Shown here in pieces: positions 1 to 11,345 of a stretch of DNA of 64,000 nt. The notes beneath the pieces are model-generated. The model saw nothing but the letters and a program-made list of their open reading frames with translations. It was not told the DNA's origin and made no database searches. A program made the translations under genes and the position numbers. Origin of the DNA: Trichobilharzia szidati (lineage: Eukaryota > Platyhelminthes > Trematoda > Strigeidida > Schistosomatidae); assembly GCA_944472155.2 (NCBI GenBank), contig OX235275.1, forward strand, positions 57,305,228 to 57,369,227. The letters are read 5' to 3'. Position 1 is the stretch's first letter, and every line of letters starts with the position of its first letter.

Positions 1-540
1 GTGAGTTTTTTTCCTGAATTATTTATCTTTTCGGGGTCAATCATTCTAACCTAAGCTAAATTCTTATGTTCTGATAATCTCACTACTCCTCATCTACTGG
101 TTTGATTGACCTATCTAGTTGACTTAACTCACAGTCACTGCAAGGTATTTTGTAAATCATGTTTTTTTGGATCATTGGATAAATCAACAGGGTCCTTTAG
201 CTTTCAGAACTTGTCTCTGAGTAAGTTTGTAGGCTTGAATGCCAGTCTAATTCCTGCTTTATTGAGAATGCTACGTAGGGTCCCCTACCTCATTATATGA
301 TAAAACTGTAAATGCTCTTATTTATGTTATCCCTGTTAGTTTCACCATTATTTTATTTTTCGTTCAATCTTTTCTGATCTTCCTGACGAATTTTATGGGA
401 TAGTTATTTAACACGAATGCCTCTTCTATGTGTTTCACTTCATCTTTTTGGCTTCTTACTGTCACTTACTTTTACAATGAAACATCTTATTGTATTTTAT
501 TGATAACACAAATATTATTTCTGAATGTTCTTTATCTTAT
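1..540. other. AT-rich sequence without recognised gene
   Basis: I see no conserved coding frame, tRNA or repeat of known type. By position it should be an intron, or the 5' region, of the partial micro-exon gene whose 25-base exon lies at 1575. The window happens to open with gtgagt, a good splice donor. The following bases do not resemble intron 1 of the other copies, so an exon ending exactly at the edge cannot be claimed. Confidence 0.4.
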
Positions 541-554
541 ACTGTTTTTATTCA

Positions 555-740
555 AATGTCTAATTATCAAATTTTACTCATGTATATAAATGAAGCAATA
601 AAGTTGTGTGACTAGTGCCTTGATATGATTATGAGTAGCAATGATAATTTGTGATAGAAAGGTGGTTATCTGTAAATATTACTGTATAACAACACTGTCT
701 GATATTATCAAAATAAAATTTTATCCCTAATGGAGTTATC
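555..740 (+). repeat. Dispersed repeat with degenerate hammerhead-like segment
   Basis: Shares the series 'gatatgattatgag', then a purine/T-rich stretch, then 'actgtataacaacactgt' and 'tcaaaataaaa' with sequences near 28255, 51420 (+) and 37600 (-). The other copies contain a hairpin followed by GAAAC or GAAAT. Here that core is eroded, reading 'gtgatagaaagg'. Confidence 0.5.
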
Positions 741-959
741 TCAGCAATGCCGTTATGCAGCTATACAGTCCTGATTATCCCAATTCAACTTTAAGAAGTC
801 TTTTAGAATCTCATAGAATTTTTTTAAAAACTGGGATCAAAATCTCTGTCGTCAAGAATCGCGCATTTATGGTTTCCTGCATCTTCGCTAGCTTGGAGCT
901 GCGCTCATTAACTTAAAATAATATTAATAATAATGATGATTAATTATTCCTGTACGTTC

Positions 960-1165
960 CTTGTGGAATATAGGGCTTGAAGAAGCAGCTGTGAAGTTTC
1001 GGTAGAAGTAGTGTTTAGTTTTTTACGAGATGGGGTTGCTAGCCTCATGCCCAACCTTCCCTCTCTACCAGTCTTATTACAGGCATAGTGGGGTTAGGGA
1101 ATGCGTCGGCGTCAATGGAGAGCATTCTACCACCGTGCCACAGACGCACTCATCAACTATGTTCC
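960..1165 (-). mobile_element. tRNA-derived SINE (family A), minus strand
   Basis: Read on the minus strand, the stretch near 1160-1090 gives the tRNA-like head 'gcgtctgtggcacggtgg' with an A-box-like sequence. It is followed by the family-A body, in which a pyrimidine-rich 'agactggtagagaggg' precedes 'gaggctagcaacccc'. The same body is found at 5425 and 19735. The B-box is poorly preserved. It lies upstream of exon 3 of the partial copy-1 gene. Confidence 0.55.
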
Positions 1166-1574
1166 CTTTGTGATTTAGTTTGGAAAGCCATAGTGTACCT
1201 TTGCTTATTTTTTGCATTATCATATATGGTATCATATCAAATGTCGCAGATTCTTAGATCCGAAAATTTCCTGTTTTCATAGGAAATATAGTGAATTTCC
1301 GCATCATATTTTGCAACCCCTGAATTGTTGACTTGCTTCCAAGCTAATAAAAACTCTGTCAACTCTGGTATTTGATAAACTTCACGGAAATGTACAATAG
1401 TACTGAAGGGCTGTACGCCTGATTAAGTCAGACGCAATGATTTCTAGACCAAATCACCGCTTCAGTCCTTATGCATTGAGATTTTTGGGTCATTATCATG
1501 TGCTCAGTGGCTTATATTCTTTCATATAAATTAAAAGAATCTACAACATTTGTATTTTCTACTAAATTACGCAG
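1166..1574. other. Intron sequence, nothing recognised
   Basis: AT-rich sequence between a SINE and the 25-base exon at 1575. No counterpart of the 21-base exon of copy 2 could be found here. Confidence 0.4.
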
Positions 1575-4500
1575 AGGATAGTTCAAGTCGTGGTGGTAGG
1601 TAAGTATACAGACTGGTTTTAAATCTGTGGCATTCTTATTTAATTCAACTAAAACTTTCTTGTTGACTGATTCGAATAAAGTGCTCAGCCTCTATTGGCA
1701 TGTTGGCTACTTGAGCGAATGCCTCAACGATGAAAGTACTCATTAATTTGCACGATAAATTATCTGAACTTAATAGCCGCAAGTACATTGAACTTCATGA
1801 AAACTGATTAGGAGTCCTTATTCACTGAACACCAGTATATTCTCAACAGATCTGTACACTGTCTCCTACCTCTGCTAAGCTAAGTGTAGTTCTGGGGTGC
1901 TATTTTCTAATAACGGTCGTTCCTTAAATATTCATTCATGAAGTTAGTTTGATTTCTTCATGTTTCTCTGGAGGTAAACAGCTGTTTTGCTTCCCAGTCT
2001 GACATTCTTACTAAACATGTCATCTAGAATAAAGGATGCAAGCTACTGAGGTTTACGTGTCGGCTTTTTTCTGGCTGTGAACATGGTAACCACTGGTGGG
2101 AACTTATGCATACCACTAGAAGCTAACTTCATCTGTGTACATGCAGAAGATGGGCTACACTTGTAATATAACAGACAGAGTTAAAGAATGATAATAGTTA
2201 GAACACTATTGTAAATTAGATCATTCAGCTTACCAGTTAATTCGAAACATCCAATTTCAGCATATAAAGTCTTTTGGTTTGGTGGATTTCTATTAGTGTT
2301 TTTTAGAATCCATTGTCGACCAATATTATAAATGATTGAGCTTTGAATAACAATTCAACAAGCGCTATGAAGTAATTAGGCATTGAATTAAGTATTTTTT
2401 CTGATTTCAAGATGTTTATGTCATGTGTTAGGAACAAAATGCCTTCATACATTTCTCACTGAAAAACTTTTATCAATTAGCTCTTTCTGGGACAAGTTGG
2501 CGTAAGTTTGTGACAAAAATATTATAATGAAGATAACACTTTAAGCCTTGTTTCGATGAAACGGTGGACACACTGATTTATGTTTAATGCTACACAAACT
2601 CGAAGACTTTCAGGTGAAAACAAGAAAACCGGCTGAAGAAGCAGACAAGACAGGACCTCAGGTGAACACAGAGAAGACGGAGGTGAGGAAGATAACCGAC
2701 CTGCAATAATAATCAGTACTAGTCACTGCCGACGGGAGAAATTTGAAAGAGGTTACTTCCTTCATTTATCTAGGAGGCATCGTGGAAAAGATGAAGATGT
2801 CAACGGCACAAACTGAAAGACAAGATACTCCCACCTCACTCCTCTGCACTAAGAATAAAGAAAAATATTCGGTTTTTCAATAAAATTATGGAGGTACATC
2901 TTCTATGCGGGTCAGAATATTCTGGCGTCTCGAAAACCATCCCCAGCGAACTTTTACCGAGAGCTCCCTTCGTAGTCTCCGTACTTAAGATCAAGTGGCC
3001 GGTAAGCCAGAAGGAACCGACATAAAGGAACTCATGCAACAAACCAACCAAGAGCCGATTACTCAAAAGATATTTGGGAGAAAATGGAGATGCTTCGAGC
3101 GTGCGTTGAATGACATCGCGCGCAATGAAGATCATCGCTTGGGTGAAGCCCTATGTTCCACTCTGAACTGAAGGAATCAATGAAATACATTTTTAACAAA
3201 ACGAAAACCAGTAGACTGAGATACATAAGCTCAGAAAAGCAGTACGTCTGTCATATGGAACTTATGTTCGATTAATGGTGGGAACCGGCAGGATGCTGTA
3301 GATAATAGATCCGTGCTTCTCAGCACCCTTCAGCGAGGTGTATCTGCAAAGACGAAAGAAGTAATTTCCATTTAGAGATTTTGAACCTGTGTCAATCAAT
3401 GCTGAAATCAGAGATACCTACCTGTCAACAGGAACCTTCATCCATTCTTTACTAATTTAAGTTCTTCTTTAATGGTTAAGTTCAGTTTATACATTCCAGT
3501 ACAGTTGCCTGTTAAATTACTATGCGTTATTGCAAAGGTTCATTGAATAACTTGCGGTGGTGAATATTCAATTCCGAAAATAAAAGCCTTTGATTAGAAA
3601 AACCATTCTTTTACTTGCCACTGTTGTTTCTGTTCCTTCAATACATCACTAACTTGCTTAAATTCTCAATGATTTTGTATAAAAAGTAAAACAATAGAAT
3701 TATTGTGGTAAGTAAATGAGAGTTATTATTATTACTATTGTTAATTTCGTTGTGTTCTGATGAGAAAATAAGGTCTCAAAGGCATATCTCCAGAACACTT
3801 GTTCCATTTCCTCTCCATATGATATATTCCATGTCACTTTTATACACCCAACTTGAGTTTCACTCAACTGTGTAGCATGTAAAGTCACTTCAATGTCTCC
3901 CTAGCATTTATCCAATCTATTTTCGTGCCCTTCTACATATGTTTTGGTCCAACGCTGGTTGGTTGGTTGGTTCTTTGTCGCAGCCTCACTCCTCTTCTCT
4001 GCAGAATATCCATCTTAACAGTCTATCCTATCTTCATCGTCATATTCAAAAAAGGATTTGTTTAAGAAAGTCTGTAGAATTCGGTTAGAAGTGTTTCTGA
4101 TGAGGTAGATGTCAATTATCCGAGTCAGAAAGAAGCACTAAATGATTTAAAATTAGCGTCAAAAATCAGACCATGTTCCTAACGTCAGGTGCCATAATAC
4201 TTCTCTATGAAGTGTTGAAGAATTGTTTTACTTCCCTAATCCTGGCGAGTTGTAACATCCAGATTCTCACCACCTGTGTTTCAGACGACGCCGATCAGAT
4301 TAAGTACTCGAAAAGGGATTAATATCATTATTGATCCTTTTTTGTTCTGAATAGAACACAGGGCTTAAACAGTGCATTTCCACTTTTATGCTGTTCTCCG
4401 CAATCCTGTTCGGCTGGCCTCAAGATTATCTGTAATCTTTCATCTTCCTTGACGCGATCTTTTCCGTGTCACTCCCGGACATCCGATTCACCATTTTACA

Positions 4501-5553
4501 CTCGGAATCCACTCTAGGGCTTAAAGTGCTATGTCATTCGACGATCTTCTCAGCTTTTGCTTGATCTGTCTCTATTTTTTCGGCATATCTGTTGAGCATT
4601 AGGCTCTTGGTCGGTTCTTTCTTGGAGTTTTTCATCGCTTGTTCTTTCCGACCAACTGATCTTCAGTTTGAAGCGAAGACAGCTGTTGATAAAAGTCTAC
4701 AGTGCCAAGTTTCCGACCAATATAGAAGATGTTAACTAACACTAGTTTTGAAGATCCGAATTTTATTCCTAATGTTGCGGAGTATAGCAGATTTCTAACA
4801 TTATTACATAGTGAGGAAGGTATGGCTTATCTTCCCGATTATGGGTTTCACATCTTAATCAGTGCAGCCTGTAGTTGGAACGATGTGGCCTGGATAAGCG
4901 ATCAATGCCTCTTAATGTCTGAGTATTTTCATCCACCGAGGTAATACCTTGAAGCGGTTACAACATGTGGAGAGGGTTCATTTCTTTTTCAAATCTCAAT
5001 AGGTTGCAAAATAATATTTAAAATGAGTAGTTCAGCTGAATAGCTTTCATTGTCTCTGCGAGGAATTAAAGTGCTATCTTGAGTACGAAGCAGGTTTACA
5101 ATACAAACCGAAGACTTTCTTAAACATTATTGCTAAAATGTCACATAGTTGAAACAGAAGATCAAGTTGAAACATCAACAGTATTCTTAACGTTAGGCGA
5201 ATGTTGCGTTTCGGTCTTGTATGCTTATCTATTTAATTTTGTATCATTAACGCTTGTTCAATGATTCAATGTACAGCGCGTTAAAAAATCTGATGTAAGT
5301 TAAATAAATTAATGCGCATTCTAGATTTAAAACACTTGAGTTGACCTTCTCCAGGAGTGTATTACTCACTTATTTGCTTTTTTCAACTGTATTAGTTATT
5401 ATACTTACTGCTTATAGATGCCGAGCAGTGCGTCAGTTGCACAGCGGTAGAGTGCTCGCCGACTATGTAGGCGGTCCCGGAGTTCAATGCCCGACTGACG
5501 CATTCCTCTACCTTCATAAGCCAGTAATAAGACTGGTAAAGAAGGAAGGTTGA
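1575..5553 (+). CDS. Micro-exon gene copy 1 (5' part outside window)
   Basis: Three micro-exons and a terminal exon line up with copies 2-4. Exon 1575-1599 (25 bases) lies between gcag and gtaagt. Exon 3687-3707 (21 bases) lies between aaaaag and gtaagt. Exon 5277-5294 (18 bases) lies between tacag and gtaagt. The terminal exon starts at 5418 after ttatag. If the first exon is entered in phase 1, as in copy 2, the joins read open as DSSSRGG, then SKTIELL, then C-ALKNL, then I-CRA. A family-A SINE begins a few codons into the terminal exon, and the frame runs through it to a TGA at 5551-5553, so the C-terminus would be SINE-encoded. No signal-peptide exon is visible in 1-1574; it should be to the left. 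The role is unknown; schistosome MEG products are small secreted proteins made in parasitic stages. It may be a decaying copy. Confidence 0.5.
2590..3175 (+). pseudogene. RTE-like non-LTR retrotransposon fragment (3' part of RT ORF)
   Basis: In shifting frames this reads as the end of an RTE-type reverse transcriptase polyprotein: 'TGPQVNTEKTEV', a 'VTSFIYLGGIVEK' segment, then 'QQTNQEP', 'KRWRC' and 'LNDIARN'-like pieces, ending in the 'EALCST' tail. Several frameshifts and stops make it dead. It lies in the intron between the 25- and 21-base exons of MEG copy 1. The family assignment rests on the order of remembered RTE C-terminal motifs. Confidence 0.65.
3176..3686 (+). other. Conserved intron segment of MEG copy 1
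   Basis: From about 3430 the sequence resembles 36530-36815 (copy 3) and the minus strand of copy 4 near 52700-52456. It includes 'tacattccagtacagttgcct' near 3494, a trace of the old gene duplication. No separate gene is seen. Confidence 0.5.
3960..4320. other. Intron sequence, nothing recognised
   Basis: Apart from a short (gttg)n run near 3956-3970 and mixed low-complexity sequence, I recognise nothing here. Confidence 0.3.
4320..4725 (-). pseudogene. RTE-like retrotransposon 3' fragment, minus strand
   Basis: The reverse complement gives the RTE C-terminal order: 'ERTDQEPNAQQICRK', then sequence equivalent to the 'RPKNTWRR' region, then a 3' tail 'gccctgtgttctattcaga' ending in an aat-rich stretch. 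Stops and frameshifts abound. It sits in the intron before the 18-base exon of MEG copy 1. Confidence 0.55.
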
Positions 5554-5640
5554 GCATGGGGCTAGCAGCCCCATTCTGTAGAAATAATCACAACTGCTTC
5601 CAAAACTTTAAGCCTGTGTGTTCCACTGGGAACGTAAAGA
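5425..5640 (+). mobile_element. tRNA-derived SINE (family A)
   Basis: The head 'gcgtcagttgcacagcgg' followed by 'tagagtgctcgccgac' forms an A-box region. 'gtcccggagttcaatgcccg' is a weakened B-box, and a second 'actgacgca' closes the acceptor-like stem. The body runs through 'cagtaataagactggtaaag' and 'gggctagcagcccca'. The 3' end 'gtgttccactgggaacgtaa' resembles RTE tails in this window. It is inserted in the terminal exon of MEG copy 1. Confidence 0.75.
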
Positions 5641-6254
5641 TATGAGAAAATAGATACCGATCAAAATAGTAGCAGATGTCTGATCACATTCGATCTTAGG
5701 TATCCATAGGTTGACAAGCGAAATATCTCAATGGTTATTTCGGTGATTGCAGGACTATGTGATACGATTTCTTATATCATAGGGAACATAAGATACTTGA
5801 AAGACACAGCTTGATGACTAGTGGCTGCTAGAAAGCACGAGATCTAGTTTCAGGAGTTACTACCAAGTGATAAGTCAAAGAATTCTTATATGAGACTGGA
5901 CTTTTGGCTTTCACAGATTTTTTATATAACTTACTTGAAATCAGTTCGCCCCAATAACCAGGCAGAATTTGGACGCTGTGAACTGATTTGCCTGTTTCGG
6001 CTAAGTTAAATGCGGTACACCGCTGATGAAATCAGCCCAAAATGAGAGAAGTGACCATTCAGTGTACAGATCACTTCGATTCAGCTAGCAATCACAATTA
6101 GTTGGTGACCCAGCTTTCTAACTATTTATATCAATTAGCAGCATAAACCGCCAGGAGAAAGCGTATTTTGTAGTTTATCATAACAAATTATCGTTATCAT
6201 TTATCCTAAATGACCTAAATAAGAAGATTAGAGGGGGTGATTAGGTATTAGGAT

Positions 6255-6306
6255 TTACCCAGATGACAAGTCCGGAGTAGGACTAAACAAATATCCTAGA
6301 TTCCAA
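6255..6306 (+). ncRNA. Degenerate SM-alpha hammerhead ribozyme relic
   Basis: 'cagatgacaagtccggagta' followed by 'ggactaaacaaatatcctag' keeps the order CUGAUGAG-like core, stem II (gtcc/ggac), GAAAC-like core and the 'tcctagattcc' stem I of schistosome SM-alpha hammerheads. Both core boxes have substitutions, so cleavage activity is unlikely. Confidence 0.4.
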
Positions 6307-6424
6307 TGTTTACTAAAATTATTCAACTAATATCTAATTATCCTAAGCCTGGCTAGATTCTCTTCTTTCTGCAGTTAAATCACGGAAATTTCCCCATTTT
6401 CCTGATTACCACAAAAGATTCAGT

Positions 6425-7545
6425 TTATTCGCATACACAGCCGTAGAGTGCTCGCCGACCACACAAGTGGTCCGGGTTTCAATCCCCCACCGAAAATGCA
6501 CTCCTTTACCTCGCTATCGGTTGGTCAGTTTTCGACATAGAACTTTGCACATATGTGCGGCAGTTCAAGTCGCCTCACTCCCTCCGTGTAGCACACAAAG
6601 CAAGAGAAGAAAGTAGAAGAAATGCATAACATAGAAAGTAAACAGAGGGGCGAGACAAAAGAATAGTAATAACGAAGAAAAAAACAGTTTCATTGGAAAT
6701 CCTAAGTCACAAGGAGTGGATGCATCTGCGCCACTGAGAACGATTTTGAGCCATGTCACCAATTGTTTCCAACCATAGACTTTTACCGTCCCTAGGACAC
6801 CAACCAGGAAGTCTACACCTTCCTACGTGGCTTAAACTAACTATTGTAGATTTCATTGACTGGTGCCATGTTTTGGTTTGACCGCCGCTAGTTCTTTCCA
6901 AGCCTGGCCCTATATCAGCTAACATTGCCCGTCGAGGAAGGCGATGACTAGGCATACGTAGCACATGTCCTAACCATCTCAGTCGATGTAGCTTCACAGT
7001 CTCGTCGACTGATTTCCCCGCCTTACCTAGCACTCGACGCCTAACCTCAATATTGCTCACCTTATTATACCACTTGACGCAGTAGAGATAATGCAGACAC
7101 CTTAGATCAAACACAGCTAATCTTTTCATGTCTTCTGCTCTCAATGGTCAGGTTTCACAGCCGTAAAGGAGGAAGGAGCGGACTGATGAGCAGTACACAC
7201 GCCCTTTGGTCAATAGTCGTAAACTGGCATATGCGAAACTAGCCCTCTGTTTTCATGCTGAGATTTTGTCGGAGATCACCCCGTTGGGGCTGATGATACT
7301 TCCCAAGTAAGTGAAGCGGTCAACGTGCTCTACCACTTCGCTTCCTATTTCTAATCTAGGGGTCTGTGAAGTCCAATCCTGCAGCATCAACTTACCTCGC
7401 TATATCGGCAGTAAGATTGGTAAGGAGGGTTGGGTTGGGCATGAGACTAGCAACCTCATCCGGTAAAAATAATCACCACTGCCACAGAAACTTCACGCCT
7501 CTAGCTTGAAGCCCTATGTTACACTGGGAAAGTAAAGGAATAAAA
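6425..7545 (+). mobile_element. Family-A SINE split by an RTE-like insertion
   Basis: The SINE head, with its A-box region 'cacagccgtagagtgctcgc' and B-box-like 'ccgggtttcaatcccc', runs to 'cactcctttacctcgctatc' near 6520. The body resumes near 7393 with 'cttacctcgctatatcggca' and continues to 'gcttgaagccctatgttaca'. The inner 6560-7385 is an oppositely oriented retrotransposon fragment, so the SINE is nested and about 260 bases long without it. Confidence 0.65.
6560..7385 (-). pseudogene. Non-LTR retrotransposon (RTE/SR2-like, type b) C-terminal fragment
   Basis: An uninterrupted minus frame of 145 codons (7144-6707) reads RAEDMKRLAVFDLRCL, then VSNIEVRRRVLGKAGKS, then LHRLRWLGHVLRMPSHR, then GGQTKTWHQSMKS, then GRCRLPGW, and ends in QNRSQWRRCIHSL. 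This is the C-terminal region downstream of the RT domain in a schistosome endonuclease-reverse transcriptase family. Upstream, 7385-7145 still encodes the 'TYLGS' and 'LLYGCET' region with lesions. The start methionine of the frame is internal to the original protein. 5'-truncated, and inserted in a SINE. Confidence 0.8.
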
Positions 7546-7619
7546 AATTTCGCGTGTTCGCCATCAGTGACTATGATGTGAATTTATTCATGACTTAGCT
7601 ACAAATTGACTACCATTCT

Positions 7620-7890
7620 AATTCGCCTTTTAATTATTTTTTTTTAAATTTTATTTTCAATAGTGCCGGATTCTTTGGGATGAAATAAAGATAATTCAAA
7701 CGAAAAGCCTATTCAATGTTGAATGCCATTCAAATTGGCTATGAATTAAAAAAAACACTGCGAATTTTTTTGATTTGATATTTTTTTCATTTTTATTTTA
7801 TTGTTCTGTTTCTACTTAATTGTCTTTTTTAATGAATTATTGATCAAATAAATAATTTCATAATTCAAATTTTCTTTTTACGAGTGACTT
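7620..7890 (+). repeat. Downstream block of the duplicated MEG unit, copy 1
   Basis: AT-rich block with 'atagtgccggattctttggg', 'gaatgccattcaaattggct' and 'ttctgtttctacttaattgt'. It recurs at 20360-20600 and 39730-39970 (+) and at 49830-49610 (-). In every case it lies 2-3 kb or less past the last exon of a MEG copy, so I read it as part of the duplicated segment. Confidence 0.6.
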
Positions 7891-8260
7891 GCTACAGGAT
7901 GGAGTTTCCTGGAGTTCTAGTGAGAAGTCGTGACCAGTCAAGTCCAATTAGATGTTGCGTGTGTGGATGGATGTCGCACCAACGACAATGGTTGGGGTTG
8001 CGCTAAATCACGAATTGGTAGAAGTTAGAATTCATGAACTGGCCATTAAATCGAGTCCCAGTGGCTGAATGGTATACGAGCTTGCCTTGTAACCGGAAGG
8101 TCCTGGGTTCGAATCCCAGTGGGTGCGTACTGCCGATGATTCCAAAACTAGGATGAAACAGCTGCTGTCCAGTACTCCCTGGTTTTTAGTGGTTCTCTAA
8201 CTGATGTCAGTCCGTGATCAACTCGTAAAAACATAACAAACCCTTACAAACCAAACTATA
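7890..8260 (+). mobile_element. tRNA-like SINE (family B)
   Basis: A leader 'gtttcctggagttctagtga' is followed by a tRNA-like unit with A-box region 'cccagtggctgaatggtata' and B-box 'gggttcgaatcccag', then 'gatgaaacagctgctgtcca' and 'gttctctaactgatgtcagt'. The same order recurs more than ten times in the window on both strands. Confidence 0.75.
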
Positions 8261-8424
8261 GAAAATCAAATTTTCTTGTATCTTAAAATTAAAAAATATC
8301 CTGATTTAGATTTCTTAACGAACCGAAATGAGTTTGCCAGTATCATACATGATGCGGACGTTCCATATCCCCACATAGACGTTTTCCTCTGTCGCAAGGT
8401 GACTGATCATGGTGAAGTTTCTGT

Positions 8425-8475
8425 ATCAACTTTGTTTACAGGGTGGGGTTGCTAGCCTCACGCCTGAGAAAGCGG
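8425..8475 (-). repeat. Short family-A SINE remnant
   Basis: 'gggtggggttgctagcctcacgcc' at 8440-8464 (its middle is diagnostic) is the reverse complement of the family-A body. Only the tail survives. Confidence 0.4.
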
Positions 8476-8479
8476 TTGT

Positions 8480-9400
8480 TACATTAATATATAGTTTACA
8501 GAGGAGCGACTTTTTGGGTTGCCCCTGTTAGAATCAGATAAACAAGGGATAAAGTAATCAGAACAACATCAGCAAAAGAAAAAGAGTTCACATCAGGAAC
8601 GAAAGTCATAACAACATTAAAGAAACCATAGTGGTAGTATCACTGCCAAATACAGTTAACTAAAATGATATAAAAACCATAGACGCACTGACCTTGGGTC
8701 AACTTGGGTATGTAAATCCAACAATATATACAGTTTTAGATCTTAGTTAGCGTTAAACAGTGACAACATACCAAACAGTTAGTTACAGGTTATTATCAGT
8801 CAACAAGATTATATCCACAGATTCAGTGTTCGGAAGTCAAATAATTAAACTTAATTCCACAACTTTTTGGCCAGAAACACCAGAGAAATAAGATTTTATG
8901 TAACTATGCAAATGCAGCGAAATAATAGAAATGAGCGACGGTGATATGGCCAACTGTATTTGAGATTTACTCACACATGAATTTTCCTTTCTTTGAGTTT
9001 TTGAAAGAGCACTGATGTCATTCAATGAAGTCAACGCGTATCCACTACATACTTGATAATGTAGATCCTACTAGCCACTTTTTCGCCCACCAAGAATTCA
9101 TCCTATTGCCAGCTATATCAAGGAAAAACAGATTAAACATCCAAAAATGTTTCAACCATTTTACGCGCTCTGTATAGGGTGGGTGAGAGTAAATATTAAG
9201 GTTTCCTATTCTAAAAATTTAGGTTACACACTGAGTATCTATTCGGTTTTGTCTCGTTGCCTACACAAGTGATCCTTAGTTTTGCTTGGCAAATGTATTA
9301 GGTGTATTTTGTTACAAATCAGGAATGCCTAGTTGAAAGAGAGCGATTACTGAGCAAAGAATATTCCTTACTATAATTTCTTCTTCGTGATTTATCGAGA
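8480..9400. other. No gene or repeat recognised
   Basis: AT-rich intergenic sequence. The open frames are short and lack family features. Confidence 0.35.
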
Positions 9401-9404
9401 CTTG

Positions 9405-9770
9405 CAACAGGTTGGAGTTTCCCAGAATTCTATTGAGAAATCGTGATCAGTGAGGTCCATCCAGTCAAGTGTGAGAATGGATTTACCACCAATGACATTG
9501 GTTGGTGGTCGTGCTAAAAAATCACGAATTGGTAGAAGTTAGAATTCATGTGCTGGCCACTGAATCAGGTTCCATTGGCTGAGTGGTGTGCGAGCTTGCC
9601 TTGTAACCGGAAGGTCCTGGGTTGGAACCCTAGCGGTGGGTGTGTACTGCCTATGATTCTCAAAGTAGGAGGATGAAATTGCTGTCCAGTACTTCAGTGC
9701 AGGTTTTCAATGGTTCTCTAACTGATATCAATCCGTAGTCAAACTCGTAAAAACAAATCTAGTCCTTACA
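9405..9770 (+). mobile_element. tRNA-like SINE (family B)
   Basis: Same order as the 7890 copy: leader 'gttggagtttcccagaattc', A-box region 'ccattggctgagtggtgtgc', B-box 'gggttggaaccctagc' (degraded), and tail 'gttctctaactgatatcaat'. It lies 1.5 kb from that copy in the same orientation, so a local duplication is possible. Confidence 0.7.
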
Positions 9771-9779
9771 AACTAACTC

Positions 9780-11015
9780 TTGAATATTAATAATTAGATA
9801 TATAAAATGAATCACTAAATAAATACAGGTCAACCTACAGCTCAATGGACATGGATGAAATAGTTGATCGGAAGATAAAACGCACTCAAAGATGTAAATG
9901 TGTGAATACAATATAGTGGAAGCGTAAGATGAGTAAAATGTGGTCAAAATAGTAGACTAGATAAAATGTTTGAAGATGATAACATAAGGTGAAATAAAAT
10001 TAAATGAAAATTGAACACGGAATAAAGAAGGATGAGAAAGTTTTTATGTGAATTCTATAGTAAAACAAAGACCATGGTAACGAAAGAGATTGTACAAATT
10101 GTTTTTGTACACTAAGTTCTGGCTTGGTGCTATGTAATACCAGAGCCTTCGCTATACAAAGAAAATGCACTCATGTCCCTTTCGGCAAAATTTGTAGACT
10201 ACATTGAGAGACGTATCAGAGGCTGCGTGGGTAGTAACTACAAAATGTTGCAATATGGATAAATTAATACCTCTATGTTCTGCTTTACTCACCCAAACTA
10301 GGGTGCGCTGTCAGACGCGGCAGGATATATTTCTCTATGAACCTTCCGTGCACCTAGCTCTCCAAGAGCAGGTGAACATATGAATACACGTGGAATTAGA
10401 CAATTGAGGTAATATTTCCTTGATACTGAGGTGCAAGAGTGGATGGCTAGATTAGGTTGTTCGTGGAGCGGCAGCTAAGATTGTTTTTCTCAAGGATATC
10501 ATCAGACGATTTTTAGGTACCTCACTGGCAGTATCACTCCTGAATTCTAAGTTTAGGTGCAATAAATATTTTTGCTATCTTGTCAATCTCTGTATTTCGT
10601 CCACGTATTTTGCTATTGGCCTCTACGAAGCGTAGTGAATACTCGTTCTCTAAGAAGCTTTCTTTTACTTGTTTGAGTTCATCATCGACACTATCTCTAC
10701 TACAAATTCTCCTGACCCGTGGTGAAAGAGAATGGATTAGATTCTCCTTTCTATGTATGGGGACAAAACTTTAAGAAATCGGTTAGGTGTCCTGTCCACG
10801 TCGATTTTCTGTAAACAGATCTTTTCAAAGACCCATCAGCTCTCCTTGTGAGTAGCACATCGCGGAGAGATATTTTTCCTTCGGCTTCTTTTAATAAGAC
10901 GAAACGGATAGCGGTATGATTGTCATTGAATACTTTCAGGATGTCATTGTTTCAATTGGCTGTATCCCACAATATACTGGATAATATTCGGAGGTAAACC
11001 CAAACAGAATTTAAT
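9780..11015. other. No gene or repeat recognised
   Basis: AT-rich intergenic sequence between a family-B SINE and an RTE fragment. No conserved frame or known repeat could be supported. Confidence 0.35.
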
Positions 11016-11019
11016 ATCA

Positions 11020-11345
11020 TGGATGCTTTAAAAGTTTCAAACAGATGGTATGCATTAGATCGGTTTGATGAAATCGCATGACACATATGCGGAAGTACAT
11101 GGACATTGATTGGACATATACTGAATAGACCGCTGAGTGACATCACATGCCAGATCCTCGAATAGAACTGGAATGAGAAACAGCAAGTTAGGTGTCGGTC
11201 TGAGAGCATTACTGAGGAGAACGCCTGAGGAAGAAATGAATGCCTGTTGGCAATCGTGGTGCCCATAAGGAACAAAGTGGAATAGCGGTGTGTTGCTGAA
11301 GAGCTTTGGATTCATTCTCAACCGAACGGAATAATCATAATAATA
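11020..11345 (+). pseudogene. RTE-like 3' fragment
   Basis: The plus strand near 11095-11160 reads 'WTLIGHILNRPLSDITCQ'. This is the RTE C-terminal motif seen elsewhere in the window as 'RWIGHTLRKPPNDIAR'-like copies. The 3' end 'caaccgaacggaataatcat' plus aat repeats is the RTE tail. Frameshifted and dead. Confidence 0.55.

Noticed and set aside
1..6. Window opens with gtgagt, as if an exon ended just before it
   Set aside because: The following bases do not resemble intron 1 of the other MEG copies, and the exon itself is outside the window.
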